From: Hydrogenophaga sp.
Lineage (GTDB): Bacteria > Pseudomonadota > Gammaproteobacteria > Burkholderiales > Burkholderiaceae_C
Direction: 5' to 3'
NCBI RefSeq assembly: GCF_030373245.1
Contig: NZ_JAUCZF010000005.1
Span: forward strand, 1 to 64,000
Length of the DNA stretch: 64,000 nt
Every line of letters starts with the position of its first letter. Position 1 is the stretch's first letter. Below the pieces are notes generated by a model. It made no database searches. It was not told the origin of the DNA and saw nothing but the letters and a program-made list of their open reading frames with translations. Shown in pieces: positions 27,837 through 36,291 of the stretch. The position numbers and the translations under genes are program-made.

Positions 27837-29543
27837 ATGACTTCGCGACTCGCTGGCCACCTCCTGGTCGAATGCCTCATTGCCCAGGGTGTGACCCACG
27901 CCTTTGGCGTGCCGGGCGAAAGCTACCTCGCGGTGCTGGACGGTTTTCACGCCCACGCCGATCGCATCCGCTTCATCACCAACCGCCAGGAGGGGGGAGC
28001 CGCCTTCATGGCCGAGGCACAGGGCAAGCTCACCGGCCGTCCCGGCGTGTGTTTCGTGACGCGGGGGCCGGGCGCCACCAACGCGTCCATCGGCGTGCAC
28101 ACGGCGTTCCAGGATTCCACCCCCATGGTGCTGTTCGTGGGTGACGTGGCCAGCGATGCGCGCGACCGCGAGGCCTTCCAGGAAGTGGATTACGCGGTTT
28201 TCTTCGGCCCCAGTACCAAGGGCATGGCCAAGCGGGTGGAGCGCATCGACGACGCGCGGCGCATTCCCGAGTACGTGGCGCGCGCCTTTGCCACCGCCAT
28301 GAACGGTCGGCCAGGGCCCGTGGTGCTAGTGCTGCCCGAGGACATGCTGACCGAGACGGTGGATGCCGAACCTTTGCCACGCCTGGAGCCGGTGCAGAGC
28401 TGGGCCGACCCGGGCTCGCTGCGCCAGCTGCGTGAGCTGCTGCTCGCGGCCGAGCGCCCCTTGGTGCTGGCCGGCGGTGGCGGCTGGACGTCGCAGGCCG
28501 CTGCGGCGCTGCAGCGCTTCGCTGAGAACTGGCAGCTGCCGGTGGCCAACACCTTCCGCTTCCAGGATACGTTCGATAACCACCACCCGCTCTACGCTGG
28601 CGACGTCGGTCTGGGCATCAACCCGGCGCTGGCCCGGCGTGTGCGGGAGAGCGATCTGCTGATCGCCATCGGCCCGCGCCTGGGCGAATCCACCACCGGC
28701 GGCTACACGCTGATCGAAGCGCCGCTGCCGAAGCAGAAACTGGTGCATATCCACGCCAGTGCCGAGGAACTGGGCCGCGTCTACCAGCCCACGCTGGCCA
28801 TCTGCGCCACCATGAACGCGGCGGCACGTTGCCTGGAGGTCCTGAGTGCACCGCCTCAGTTGCCCTGGGTCGACTGGACCGCAGCCTGCCATGCCGATTA
28901 CGAAGTCAATGTCGATGTGCGCAACGGCGGCATTCGATTGCCCGGCCCCATCGACATGCCGGCCATCATCCATTCGCTGCAATCGCATCTGCCAGCCGAT
29001 GCAGTGCTCACCAACGGCGCCGGCAATTTCGCAAGCTGGCTGCACCGCTTCTACTGCTACCACGGCCTGGTGAAAGGGCACAAAACCCAGCTCGCGCCCA
29101 CCAACGGTGCCATGGGTTACGGCGTACCGGCTGGCATAGCGGCGTCCATTCTCACTGGGCGTACCGTGTTCACCATCGCTGGAGATGGCGACTTCCTCAT
29201 GAACGGGCAGGAACTGGCCACCGCCGTGATGCATGGGGCGCGCAGCATCATCCTGCTGGTCAACAACGCCAGTTTCGGCACCATCCGCATGCACCAGGAG
29301 CGCGAGTACCCGGCTCACGTCAGCGGCTCGTCCCTGACCAACCCCGATTTGTGCGCCCTTGCGCGGGCCTATGGCTACGCCGCCGAACAGGTGTTGACCA
29401 CCGAAGGGTTCGAGCCCGCGCTCCAGAGGGCGTTGGCCGCCGAGGGCGGTACGGTGATCGAGTTGCTGCTCGACACCGAGGTCATCACCACCCGCGGCAC
29501 GCTCAGTGCCATCCGCGAACAGGCGATCAAGACTGGTCGCTGA
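27837..29543 (+). CDS. ThDP-dependent enzyme, acetolactate synthase-like
   Basis: This 568-residue enzyme has the three-domain layout of the pyruvate oxidase/acetolactate synthase family. An N-terminal PYR domain carries the activating Glu52 (NRQEGGAAFMAEA). A central domain follows, and a C-terminal PP domain has the diphosphate motif GDGDFLMNGQELATAV, ending in LVNNASFG. It is shorter than IlvB/IlvI and no small regulatory subunit gene is adjacent, so a branched-chain role is doubtful. A 2-ketoacid decarboxylase or carboligase of unknown substrate is more likely. The MFS gene lies 22 bp upstream. Confidence 0.85.
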   Translation: MTSRLAGHLLVECLIAQGVTHAFGVPGESYLAVLDGFHAHADRIRFITNRQEGGAAFMAEAQGKLTGRPGVCFVTRGPGATNASIGVHTAFQDSTPMVLFVGDVASDARDREAFQEVDYAVFFGPSTKGMAKRVERIDDARRIPEYVARAFATAMNGRPGPVVLVLPEDMLTETVDAEPLPRLEPVQSWADPGSLRQLRELLLAAERPLVLAGGGGWTSQAAAALQRFAENWQLPVANTFRFQDTFDNHHPLYAGDVGLGINPALARRVRESDLLIAIGPRLGESTTGGYTLIEAPLPKQKLVHIHASAEELGRVYQPTLAICATMNAAARCLEVLSAPPQLPWVDWTAACHADYEVNVDVRNGGIRLPGPIDMPAIIHSLQSHLPADAVLTNGAGNFASWLHRFYCYHGLVKGHKTQLAPTNGAMGYGVPAGIAASILTGRTVFTIAGDGDFLMNGQELATAVMHGARSIILLVNNASFGTIRMHQEREYPAHVSGSSLTNPDLCALARAYGYAAEQVLTTEGFEPALQRALAAEGGTVIELLLDTEVITTRGTLSAIREQAIKTGR

Positions 29544-29721
29544 CCGCTTGGTTTGCCCGGGCCGCCCAAGCACAAAAAAGCCCGGAAAACCGGGTCGAAG
29601 TGTCGGTTGGGTGCCGAAAAGTTCGGAACTATGTCACACGCAGCGTGGCACCGTGATACCTCTCGCGGCGTCGCAGGAGTCCTACATTGGAACCACTGAA
29701 ACACCGATGGAGGGCTGAATC

Positions 29722-30417
29722 ATGTGGCAAGTCAATGAATCCGGATGGGGCACCAGCGCAGGCGCTGCACACGTTCGACACGACAGCCCCGGCCTGGGCT
29801 TTGGGCAAATGCTGCGGGTGCTCGACGAGATCGACTACGGCATCCTCGTCATCAACGCGCACAGCCAGATCCTGCAGACCAACCACCTGGCACGACACGA
29901 GCTGCTCACCGGCCACCTGATCGCGTCGGTCAGCAACACGCTGACTGGCCGCAATACCGAGCTCAGCGAGCAGATCCAGACCGGGGTGGAGCATGCTTGC
30001 CGCGGTCAGCGCAAGCTGGTGTTTCTCAAAGTCGACCAGCGCGAGCTGCCAGTGGCTTTCATCCCGCTCAGTCACCCGCTGGAGACCGACTCGCCCTCGG
30101 TGCTCGTGCTGCTCTCGCGCCAGAACGCTTGCGACAACTTGGCCGTCCGCATGTACGCCCGCGCTCAACATCTGAGCCCAAGTGAGGAGGGCGTGATGAT
30201 CAGCCTGTGCCGTGGACTGGAGGTGGCCGACATCGCCAAGGAAAACGGCGTGGCCCAGTCCACCGTGCGCAGCCAGGTCAAGTCGCTGCGCGAAAAAACC
30301 GGCTGCGCCAGCATCCGCCGCCTGATCCAGCGCGTCAACAGCCTGCCGCCCGTGGTGCCTGCCTTGCGCATCATCACGCCGATGCCTCACAATGCCTCGG
30401 AGTTTGCTCACCCTTGA
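29722..30417 (+). CDS. LuxR-type transcriptional regulator
   Basis: This 231-residue protein has a C-terminal LuxR/GerE helix-turn-helix (LSPSEEGVMISLCRG followed by DIAKENGVAQSTVRSQVKSL, about residues 155-210). Its N-terminal region is PAS-like and starts LRVLDEIDYGILVINAHSQIL. There is no receiver Asp cluster and no obvious autoinducer pocket, so it probably senses a small molecule or redox cue. AGGG precedes the ATG at 29722. A Crp-type regulator gene starts 7 bp after its stop, suggesting co-transcription. Confidence 0.85.
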   Translation: MWQVNESGWGTSAGAAHVRHDSPGLGFGQMLRVLDEIDYGILVINAHSQILQTNHLARHELLTGHLIASVSNTLTGRNTELSEQIQTGVEHACRGQRKLVFLKVDQRELPVAFIPLSHPLETDSPSVLVLLSRQNACDNLAVRMYARAQHLSPSEEGVMISLCRGLEVADIAKENGVAQSTVRSQVKSLREKTGCASIRRLIQRVNSLPPVVPALRIITPMPHNASEFAHP

Positions 30418-30424
30418 TCGCTGA

Positions 30425-31075
30425 ATGCCCCGCGCCATTGCCCCCCCCGACCCAGACAATCCGCACCATCACATCGAGGCCTTGGCCGAGATGGGGGTGC
30501 AACGGCGCTATCGGCGCGGCGCACTGCTGATTCAGGAAGGCGAACTGGGCGACACGCTGTACATCGTGCTCCAGGGCCGGCTACGGGCTTTTCTGGGGGA
30601 CAACAGCGGAAAGGAACTCACCCTCGGCGTCTACGGCCCATTGGAGTACGTGGGCGAAATGTCGCTCGACGGCGGGCCTCGCTCTGCCAACGTGGAGGCG
30701 CTGGAAACCAGCCTGTGTGCGGTGGTCACGCGCGACATCCTGCTCGCCTACATCGCGGCCCAGCCCGAATTCGCGCTGGAGCTCATGGGCCGACTCATTC
30801 GCCGCGCCCGCCTCGCCACCGAGAGCGCGCGCAGCGTGGCCCTGATCGATGTGTACGGCCGCCTGGTGCGCCTGCTCAACCAGATGGCCTGTGAGGCCGA
30901 CGCCCACGGCGAGCGCGTGCTGCGCGAGCGCATCACCCACCAGGCCATGGCGCAACACCTGGCTTGCTCGCGCGAAATGGTCAGCCGCCTGATGCGTGAT
31001 CTGGAAACCGGCGGCTACGTTGAGGTGCGTGAGCGCTGGATCTGGCTGCTCAAGACTTTGCCGGCGCGCTGGTAA
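30425..31075 (+). CDS. Crp/Fnr family transcriptional regulator
   Basis: The 216-residue protein has an N-terminal cyclic-nucleotide-binding jelly roll with GEMSLDGGPRSANVEA, which keeps the Glu and Arg-Ser used by Crp to hold cAMP. A dimer helix follows, and then a C-terminal winged helix (QAMAQHLACSREMVSRLMRD) very close to the Crp recognition helix. The N-terminal cysteine cluster of Fnr is absent. It is probably cAMP-responsive, which is inferred from the pocket. It lies directly after the LuxR gene and convergent to the operon whose first gene encodes an adenylyl cyclase. Confidence 0.88.
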   Translation: MPRAIAPPDPDNPHHHIEALAEMGVQRRYRRGALLIQEGELGDTLYIVLQGRLRAFLGDNSGKELTLGVYGPLEYVGEMSLDGGPRSANVEALETSLCAVVTRDILLAYIAAQPEFALELMGRLIRRARLATESARSVALIDVYGRLVRLLNQMACEADAHGERVLRERITHQAMAQHLACSREMVSRLMRDLETGGYVEVRERWIWLLKTLPARW

Positions 31076-31128
31076 GCCGGCGGCAAAGCGCCTCTGAGTC
31101 CCATACCTTGTCGCTGCGCTGGGTCGAC

Positions 31129-33129
31129 TCAGGCGCGGTTGATCCGGCGGCGGGCCTCTTGGGGCGCGGATGAGCTGGTCCCCGCCAGCCGCGCCGTGCT
31201 GCCACTCAGACTGCCCGTGCCCAGAACACCCCAGAGGGCGGCATTGTCGTCGCTGGGTTGCAGCGTGTCCGGCACCTTTTTCACGCCGGGTCGCTGCGGC
31301 CGGCCCGCGTCGGGGTCGGGCCTTTGGGGCGAGTAGCGCGCGAAACGGCTCAGGGCGCCCAGGCCCGGGTCAAACACCCGCCGCGTGCCGCCCACGCTGA
31401 TGGTGCGCTGCCCGGTCGAGAGGCTGTTGAAGGTGCCGCTGCGGCGGATCGGGGTCGGGTTGGCCGGGTCGTCGACGAAGCTGTTCAGGTTGCCGCTGGT
31501 GTCGTAGCGTGCATCTTCAAAGTAAGACTGGCGCGCGCCGGTGTGCTGGCCCAGGGCCACGTCGTCGCGCTCGATGTAGGCGTCGAATGGCCAGGTGTGT
31601 TGGCCCTGGTTGATGACGCGCACCTGCCAGTCGCCAAAGGGGGCGGTGGCCGTGTGGGCGTCCCAGGCAAAGGTGGGCGCGAGCGCGAGCAGGGCGCAGG
31701 TGCCGTGGGCACCGAGGGCCGAGCGATGCGGCACGATGAGGCCGCAGATCGGGTGTGCGTCTCGGCTGCCCTCCGGTTTGCCTGTCCACAAGCCAGCCTG
31801 CCCTAATTTCAGTGGAGGCAATGGCTCGCTGGCGCCCGGTGGCGTCACTTCGATGGCCACCGCGTCGGCGCTCTCGGGCAGCCAGATTTCCAGGAAGCTC
31901 TGCGTGCGGTCGTCGGGCTGTACGCGCCAGTGCAGGGTTTCGCACGCGCCGGGCTTGAGCTCGGCGTTGGCGTGGGTGCGGCTCTGGTAGGCGTTGCCCG
32001 CGGGCACGGTGATCTGCAGCTTGCCACCCAGCAGCTCAATGGCCTGGTCCATCGCCGCTTCCAGGATGGAGCTGCCGTCGTGAGGTCCGGCCAGCGTGCC
32101 CCAGCTGATGTTGACCACCAGCTCGGCGCTGGGCGCACAGCGCACCAGGATGAACATCAGCGCGTCGAGCACGCTCACGTTCATCGCACCGCCTGAAGTG
32201 TCCAGGATGTTGGACCAGTCCAGCTGCACCGCGATCAGGTCGCATCGGCTGGCCGCGTCCTTGTGCGGCAGGTGCGGCGTGGCCGAGCCGGCCGCCAGGC
32301 TCATCACATGGGTGCCGTGGTTCACTGGCCGCGCCAGATCCCATAGCTGGAAGTGGCGGTACAGCGCGTCTTCGTCCAGCGCGCCACCGGGGGGGGTGTA
32401 GCGGGCCATGGCCGCGTTGATGGTGGCGGCATCAAGCGTGTGGCCGTAGCCCATTTCGGGTGGGGTGGGGCCGGCTCGCGCCGGGTCCAGCGGCACATGG
32501 CCATCCCCATGGTGGTTCTGCCCTGGCCAGGGGCCGCCGTAGCAGCTGTCCTGGCGCCAGAAATGCTTCACGCGCGTGCGGCCGCGGGCATCCAGAAACG
32601 CGGCATTGGCCAGCGCCAGACCGCCGTCGATCAAGCCCAGCACCGGGCCGCGCAGACGGCGCGGCGCCGCCGCCCGGGAGGCGTTGAGGTGATGGTGTTC
32701 GCAGGGGTCTTGCAGTGGGTGCGTGTGTTGCCCAACAGGCAAGCCCAGCTCCAGGCGCTGGATCAGTGCCTGGAAATCCGGGCGGCGACGGAGCCGTTCA
32801 AAAAACTGAGGCCGCACGCGAGCACTGCAATAGCGCAGGCCGGGCAGGGTACGGCGCAAGTCCAGATACACCCGCGGAATCTGCAGCCAGCGGGTGCTGG
32901 AGGCGGCCACCAGCGCGGCCACATCGACGCCGGGCGCCAGCTCGATCACGATGGGCAGCCATTTCAGCGGCTCGTGCCCACCGTGGCGCCGGGCATAACC
33001 AGCAAAGTCATCGGCCTCGGCCCAGGCCAGGTAAGGGTCTTGTCCGTCGATGGCGCCAGGCCGGCTCCAAGGCGTGCCGGTGAAAGCGCCCTTGGGAAGC
33101 GGCTGCCAACGCAACCGCTGGCCGCTCAT
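31129..33129 (-). CDS. S8 (subtilisin-like) serine peptidase
   Basis: This 666-residue protein has a complete subtilase triad: Asp168 in GLIDGGLALAN, His271 in NHGTHVMSLAAG and Ser652 in GTSSSAP, plus the oxyanion Asn in VPAGNAYQ. No signal peptide is visible, so it is predicted to be cytosolic. An N-terminal region of about 160 residues precedes the catalytic domain, and a long beta-rich insert separates the Asn and Ser segments. The Ser lies only 14 residues from the end, whereas subtilisins have about 50 more. ATG at 33129 overlaps the stop of the PAP2 gene (ATGA). It is the last gene of the cyclase operon. Confidence 0.85.
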   Translation of the reverse strand: MSGQRLRWQPLPKGAFTGTPWSRPGAIDGQDPYLAWAEADDFAGYARRHGGHEPLKWLPIVIELAPGVDVAALVAASSTRWLQIPRVYLDLRRTLPGLRYCSARVRPQFFERLRRRPDFQALIQRLELGLPVGQHTHPLQDPCEHHHLNASRAAAPRRLRGPVLGLIDGGLALANAAFLDARGRTRVKHFWRQDSCYGGPWPGQNHHGDGHVPLDPARAGPTPPEMGYGHTLDAATINAAMARYTPPGGALDEDALYRHFQLWDLARPVNHGTHVMSLAAGSATPHLPHKDAASRCDLIAVQLDWSNILDTSGGAMNVSVLDALMFILVRCAPSAELVVNISWGTLAGPHDGSSILEAAMDQAIELLGGKLQITVPAGNAYQSRTHANAELKPGACETLHWRVQPDDRTQSFLEIWLPESADAVAIEVTPPGASEPLPPLKLGQAGLWTGKPEGSRDAHPICGLIVPHRSALGAHGTCALLALAPTFAWDAHTATAPFGDWQVRVINQGQHTWPFDAYIERDDVALGQHTGARQSYFEDARYDTSGNLNSFVDDPANPTPIRRSGTFNSLSTGQRTISVGGTRRVFDPGLGALSRFARYSPQRPDPDAGRPQRPGVKKVPDTLQPSDDNAALWGVLGTGSLSGSTARLAGTSSSAPQEARRRINRA

Positions 33130-34175
33130 CGCCACTCCTTGACCGCTTCCTTCCAAAGCCAGTCCATCAGCGGCGAACGGGCCACGGGCGTGGCGCGTCC
33201 GGCCCGCGAATAACCGTGGCCGTGGTCCAGCGACTGATGCAGGGAGAAGTCGAGTGCACTGCCGTTGGGTTCCACGTAGTCCCGCGCATCGAAGCCGCGC
33301 TCGTGGGTTTTGCCACCGGTAGCGCGGGCCACCAGGAACTCGCCGAGAGCAGTGCCCAGAACGCGGCCGACCGCGCTGTCCACCGGATAGTGCACGCCGG
33401 CCACCACGCGGTTGGTCGCGATGCGCGCGGCCAGCCGTTGCAGCTGCTCGTGGCAGGCCTGGCCGTTTTTCTGCCCGCGCGGGGAGGCATCGTCCAGCAG
33501 GGCTTGCAGCACGGTCGCGGTGATGAAAGCTTCTGTTGCGTGGCCGCTGGGCCAGCTGCCGTGGCCCGGCGTTGGAATCATGGCCTGGATTTGCGGCGAG
33601 AGCTCGTCAGGCCGGATCACCGCAAACATGTGCTTGAACCGCATTTCCACGTGCACCGCCAGGCCAAACGCGAGGTCCAGCAGCTGCAAGGTCTTTTTGT
33701 GGCGATGCTCGTGCAGGCCGATGAGTGACGACCAGAAGGGCAGCGGAAAACCAATCTGCGCCACGATCTCGGCCGCGCGGTCGGGCCGCAGGTCGGCGTA
33801 GGCCGCCACCAGGGTCAGTTGCTGCTTGAGCTGGGCCCGGCTGGGTGCGCGCAGGGTCAGTAGTGTCTTGCGCTGGATGGCCCGCGCTTGCAGGTTGGCG
33901 TAACCCAGTGTGGCGCGTTTGGCGCTGTTGTTGGCATCAAACACCAGGCCTTCGACCAGCTCAGTGAAACAGGCGGTGACCCGGGGCCCGTCGGCCCAGC
34001 GAGCGAGGTTGTCCGGGTCGTTGAAGGCGGGCTCGGGTACGTGCAGGGCGGCGCCGGAGAAGGGGCCAACGATGGCTGCTCGGCTGATGGTGAGGGCATC
34101 AGCGGACCAAGCCACACCATACGCAGCACCTCCGCTCGCACCTCCACTCGCACCTCCGCTCGCACCTCCGCTCAT
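33126..34175 (-). CDS. Vanadium haloperoxidase-type PAP2 family protein
   Basis: The 349-residue protein carries all three motifs of the vanadate/phosphate pocket: K-x6-RP at Lys181-Arg188-Pro189 (KHMFAVIRP), PSGH at 209-212 and R-x5-H-x3-D at Arg255-His261-Asp265 (NRVVAGVHYPVD). It may be a bromo/chloroperoxidase or an acid phosphatase, and sequence cannot decide which. The N-terminus is a (GGAS)4-like leader from a 12-bp DNA repeat. No signal peptide or membrane helix is seen, unlike lipid phosphatases. ATG at 34175 has a good AAGGAG site. It lies 34 bp after the cyclase gene and overlaps the peptidase by ATGA. Confidence 0.87.
   Translation of the reverse strand: MSGGASGGASGGASGGAAYGVAWSADALTISRAAIVGPFSGAALHVPEPAFNDPDNLARWADGPRVTACFTELVEGLVFDANNSAKRATLGYANLQARAIQRKTLLTLRAPSRAQLKQQLTLVAAYADLRPDRAAEIVAQIGFPLPFWSSLIGLHEHRHKKTLQLLDLAFGLAVHVEMRFKHMFAVIRPDELSPQIQAMIPTPGHGSWPSGHATEAFITATVLQALLDDASPRGQKNGQACHEQLQRLAARIATNRVVAGVHYPVDSAVGRVLGTALGEFLVARATGGKTHERGFDARDYVEPNGSALDFSLHQSLDHGHGYSRAGRATPVARSPLMDWLWKEAVKEWR
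34126..34173 (-). repeat. 12-bp tandem repeat in the PAP2 gene start
   Basis: Four contiguous 12-bp units (GCACCTCCGCTC on the plus strand, one with a single base change) encode the Gly-Gly-Ala-Ser leader just after the start codon. The unit length is a multiple of three, so copy-number change would lengthen or shorten the leader without a frameshift. Confidence 0.85.
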
Positions 34176-34209
34176 GTCGTCTCCTTGCTGATTGAAATGG
34201 ATCGCGTCA

Positions 34210-36036
34210 TCAATGCAGGCCAAGCATTTCCAGTGCCTTGGCGCCACGCTGTCTCAAAGGACTGTTCCTGCCCGCAGCAAGATATTTCTGCAGGCTTAGG
34301 TCCGGTTGAAGCTTGAGCAGCACCGCAAACGATTCTCTGGCTTCTGCCACAAGACCTTGCTCGTACTGCGCTATGACCAGCGCCCGTATGGTGGGGACGT
34401 GATACCGATTCTTCTGGAGGGAGGACTGGCAGAGCTTGATGCTCTCTTCCAAACGCCCCATCGCAAGGCAGCTGTTGGCCAACATCATTTCAAAATAGTA
34501 CTTCTGGGGATCCAAGGGCGACAGGTGCAGCGCTTGCTCTGCCTGTTTCATGGAGTCCTCAGGATCACCCCACATGGTCGACCACACGCTGTTGTACAGC
34601 CATGCCATCGGGTCGTTGGGGTTGCTCTGCGTCGCCTCGAGCAGCAGCCGGTGGGAGGCGTCGACATCGGTGCCCAAATGGCAAAGCGCGTGGCCCTTGA
34701 TGGACATGGCTAACGTGCTGTTGGGCTCGAGATCGAGCGCCCGGTCGGCGATGCTGATCGCCCTTCGAAAATCGTTGGCTGGGTCGGGAGAAAGGCCTTG
34801 CACCACCTGCATGATGTGCCACTTGGCCAGCCAGGCCCAGGGTGCGGCCACGCGCTTGTGGCGTTCGGCCACGGCTTCGAGCAGCTGCTGGCTGCGCTGC
34901 AGGTCGCGCGGCGTGGAGCGGTGCATGAGCGTGATCCCGCCGAGCATGAGGGCATTGCTGTCGAGCTGGGGAAGGGGCAGCACCAGGCTGCGCTGCACCT
35001 CGGCATTGAGCAGGGCATGGGTGCAGGCGGTGCTGAGTTGATGGATGAGCTCGCTGTGCAGCTGCATCAGGTCCAGCGTGTCGCCGCTGAGGCGGTCGGC
35101 CCACACCACCTCACCGCGGCGGGTATCGGCCAGCTCGGCGGTGATGAGCACCTTGTCGCCCAGCACCGCGTAGCCACCGCTGAGGACAAAGGTGGCGTCG
35201 AGCCGGGCGTCGATTTCGCCAGGTGTGGCCTGGCGGCCGCGAAACGCGGTGGTGGACAGGCGTGCGATGACGCGGATGTCCTGGCTGCGGGCGAGCTGGG
35301 CAATGACGCCGTCGGCGATCAGCTCACCGATCACGAAATGCTCGGGCGCGGGTGTGCGGGCGTCAAACGGAATGACGGCAATGGAAGGCCGGAAATCGCT
35401 GGCCGGTGCTTCGCGCCTCTCGGGCCGCCAGCTGGGCTGATCCGCGCGCACCGGATTCACGCGCCAGGTGCGCACCGGTTCGGGCCAGTGCTTGAGGTAG
35501 CTCTCGCCCATGTCTTCCACTTCGCCGTCAACCCCGTCGACGATGGCGTCGCGCACCGGCGCGGTGACGATGATGTCGCCGGCTTCGCCCAGGCCAGCGA
35601 CGCGCGCTGCCAGGTTGACACCGTGGCCGTACACATCGTGTTCGCCTACGTAAAGGTGGCTGGCGTTGATGCCGGCGCGCAGGTGCAGCTGCTGGTCGGC
35701 GGGCAGGGGTCGGTTGATGCGGGGGAAAAACTGATTGAGGGCGAGAGCAGTTCGCACCGCGTCCACCGGCTCGTCGAACTCGGCCAGCAGCCCGTCACCC
35801 AGGCTTTTCACGAGGCGGCCATGGTGCCGGGGCAGGACCTCGCGGCTCGCATGGTCCATGAAGGCGCGCCAGTGCTGGACCACCGCTTCTTCATGCCCCG
35901 CCATCAAGCGCACCGACTCCACCAGATCCACCACGAGCACCACCTTGTAGGCCTCCAAAGGGAGGCCAAGTGCGGAATGCACTTGGTGTCCCCCTGCGGG
36001 AGATTTCATGTTGGGGGGTGGGCCGCTCGACGTCAT
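34210..36036 (-). CDS. Class III adenylyl cyclase with TolB-like and TPR domains
   Basis: The 608-residue protein starts with a class III nucleotidyl cyclase domain (about 28-190). Metal-binding Asp37 and Asp81 (KSLGDGLLAEF), the ATP-selecting Lys77 and Asp134 (HDVYGHGVNLAAR), Asn141 and Arg145 are all present, so it should make cAMP and be active as a homodimer. A FlgO/TolB-like domain follows (about 220-350, SIAVIPFDART to VVWADRLSG), then TPR helices to the end. No membrane segment is seen. The ATG at 36036 has a GGACGAGG site. It heads a minus-strand operon with the PAP2 and S8 genes. Confidence 0.9.
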   Translation of the reverse strand: MTSSGPPPNMKSPAGGHQVHSALGLPLEAYKVVLVVDLVESVRLMAGHEEAVVQHWRAFMDHASREVLPRHHGRLVKSLGDGLLAEFDEPVDAVRTALALNQFFPRINRPLPADQQLHLRAGINASHLYVGEHDVYGHGVNLAARVAGLGEAGDIIVTAPVRDAIVDGVDGEVEDMGESYLKHWPEPVRTWRVNPVRADQPSWRPERREAPASDFRPSIAVIPFDARTPAPEHFVIGELIADGVIAQLARSQDIRVIARLSTTAFRGRQATPGEIDARLDATFVLSGGYAVLGDKVLITAELADTRRGEVVWADRLSGDTLDLMQLHSELIHQLSTACTHALLNAEVQRSLVLPLPQLDSNALMLGGITLMHRSTPRDLQRSQQLLEAVAERHKRVAAPWAWLAKWHIMQVVQGLSPDPANDFRRAISIADRALDLEPNSTLAMSIKGHALCHLGTDVDASHRLLLEATQSNPNDPMAWLYNSVWSTMWGDPEDSMKQAEQALHLSPLDPQKYYFEMMLANSCLAMGRLEESIKLCQSSLQKNRYHVPTIRALVIAQYEQGLVAEARESFAVLLKLQPDLSLQKYLAAGRNSPLRQRGAKALEMLGLH

Positions 36037-36291
36037 ACCTCGTCCGGGGGGTGTGTTTCAAACAGTTTCGCACAGATGGGGGATGTTTTGCCCGAATGCG
36101 TGTTGGACAGCGGCCGCTGTAGCGTCGTGCTGGCGATCAGATTGAGGGCCAGACCGCGGCATCCGAGCTGCGCCTGGCGTGCTGCCGCGGAGGCCATGTG
36201 CCAGCGGGCTGTGAGGTGATGAGCGCGTGGCGGTAGCGGCGGCAAGGCCTGAGCAGGCGCCGACGAGGTTGCCCGAAAGGGCTGGGGACGC

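Noticed and set aside
27837..29543. Assignment as IlvB/IlvI acetolactate synthase
   Set aside because: No regulatory subunit gene follows, and context with an exporter argues against a core branched-chain role; kept as a general ThDP enzyme.
29573..29594. Terminator after the ThDP gene (CCCGG-AAAA-CCGGG stem)
   Set aside because: On the plus strand no T-run follows the stem. The A-run is on the other side and would suit a minus-strand transcript, for which no gene is seen.
33126..34175. Membrane lipid phosphatase (PgpB type)
   Set aside because: The PAP2 motifs are present but the membrane helices of PgpB are not; the layout fits soluble VHPO-like proteins.
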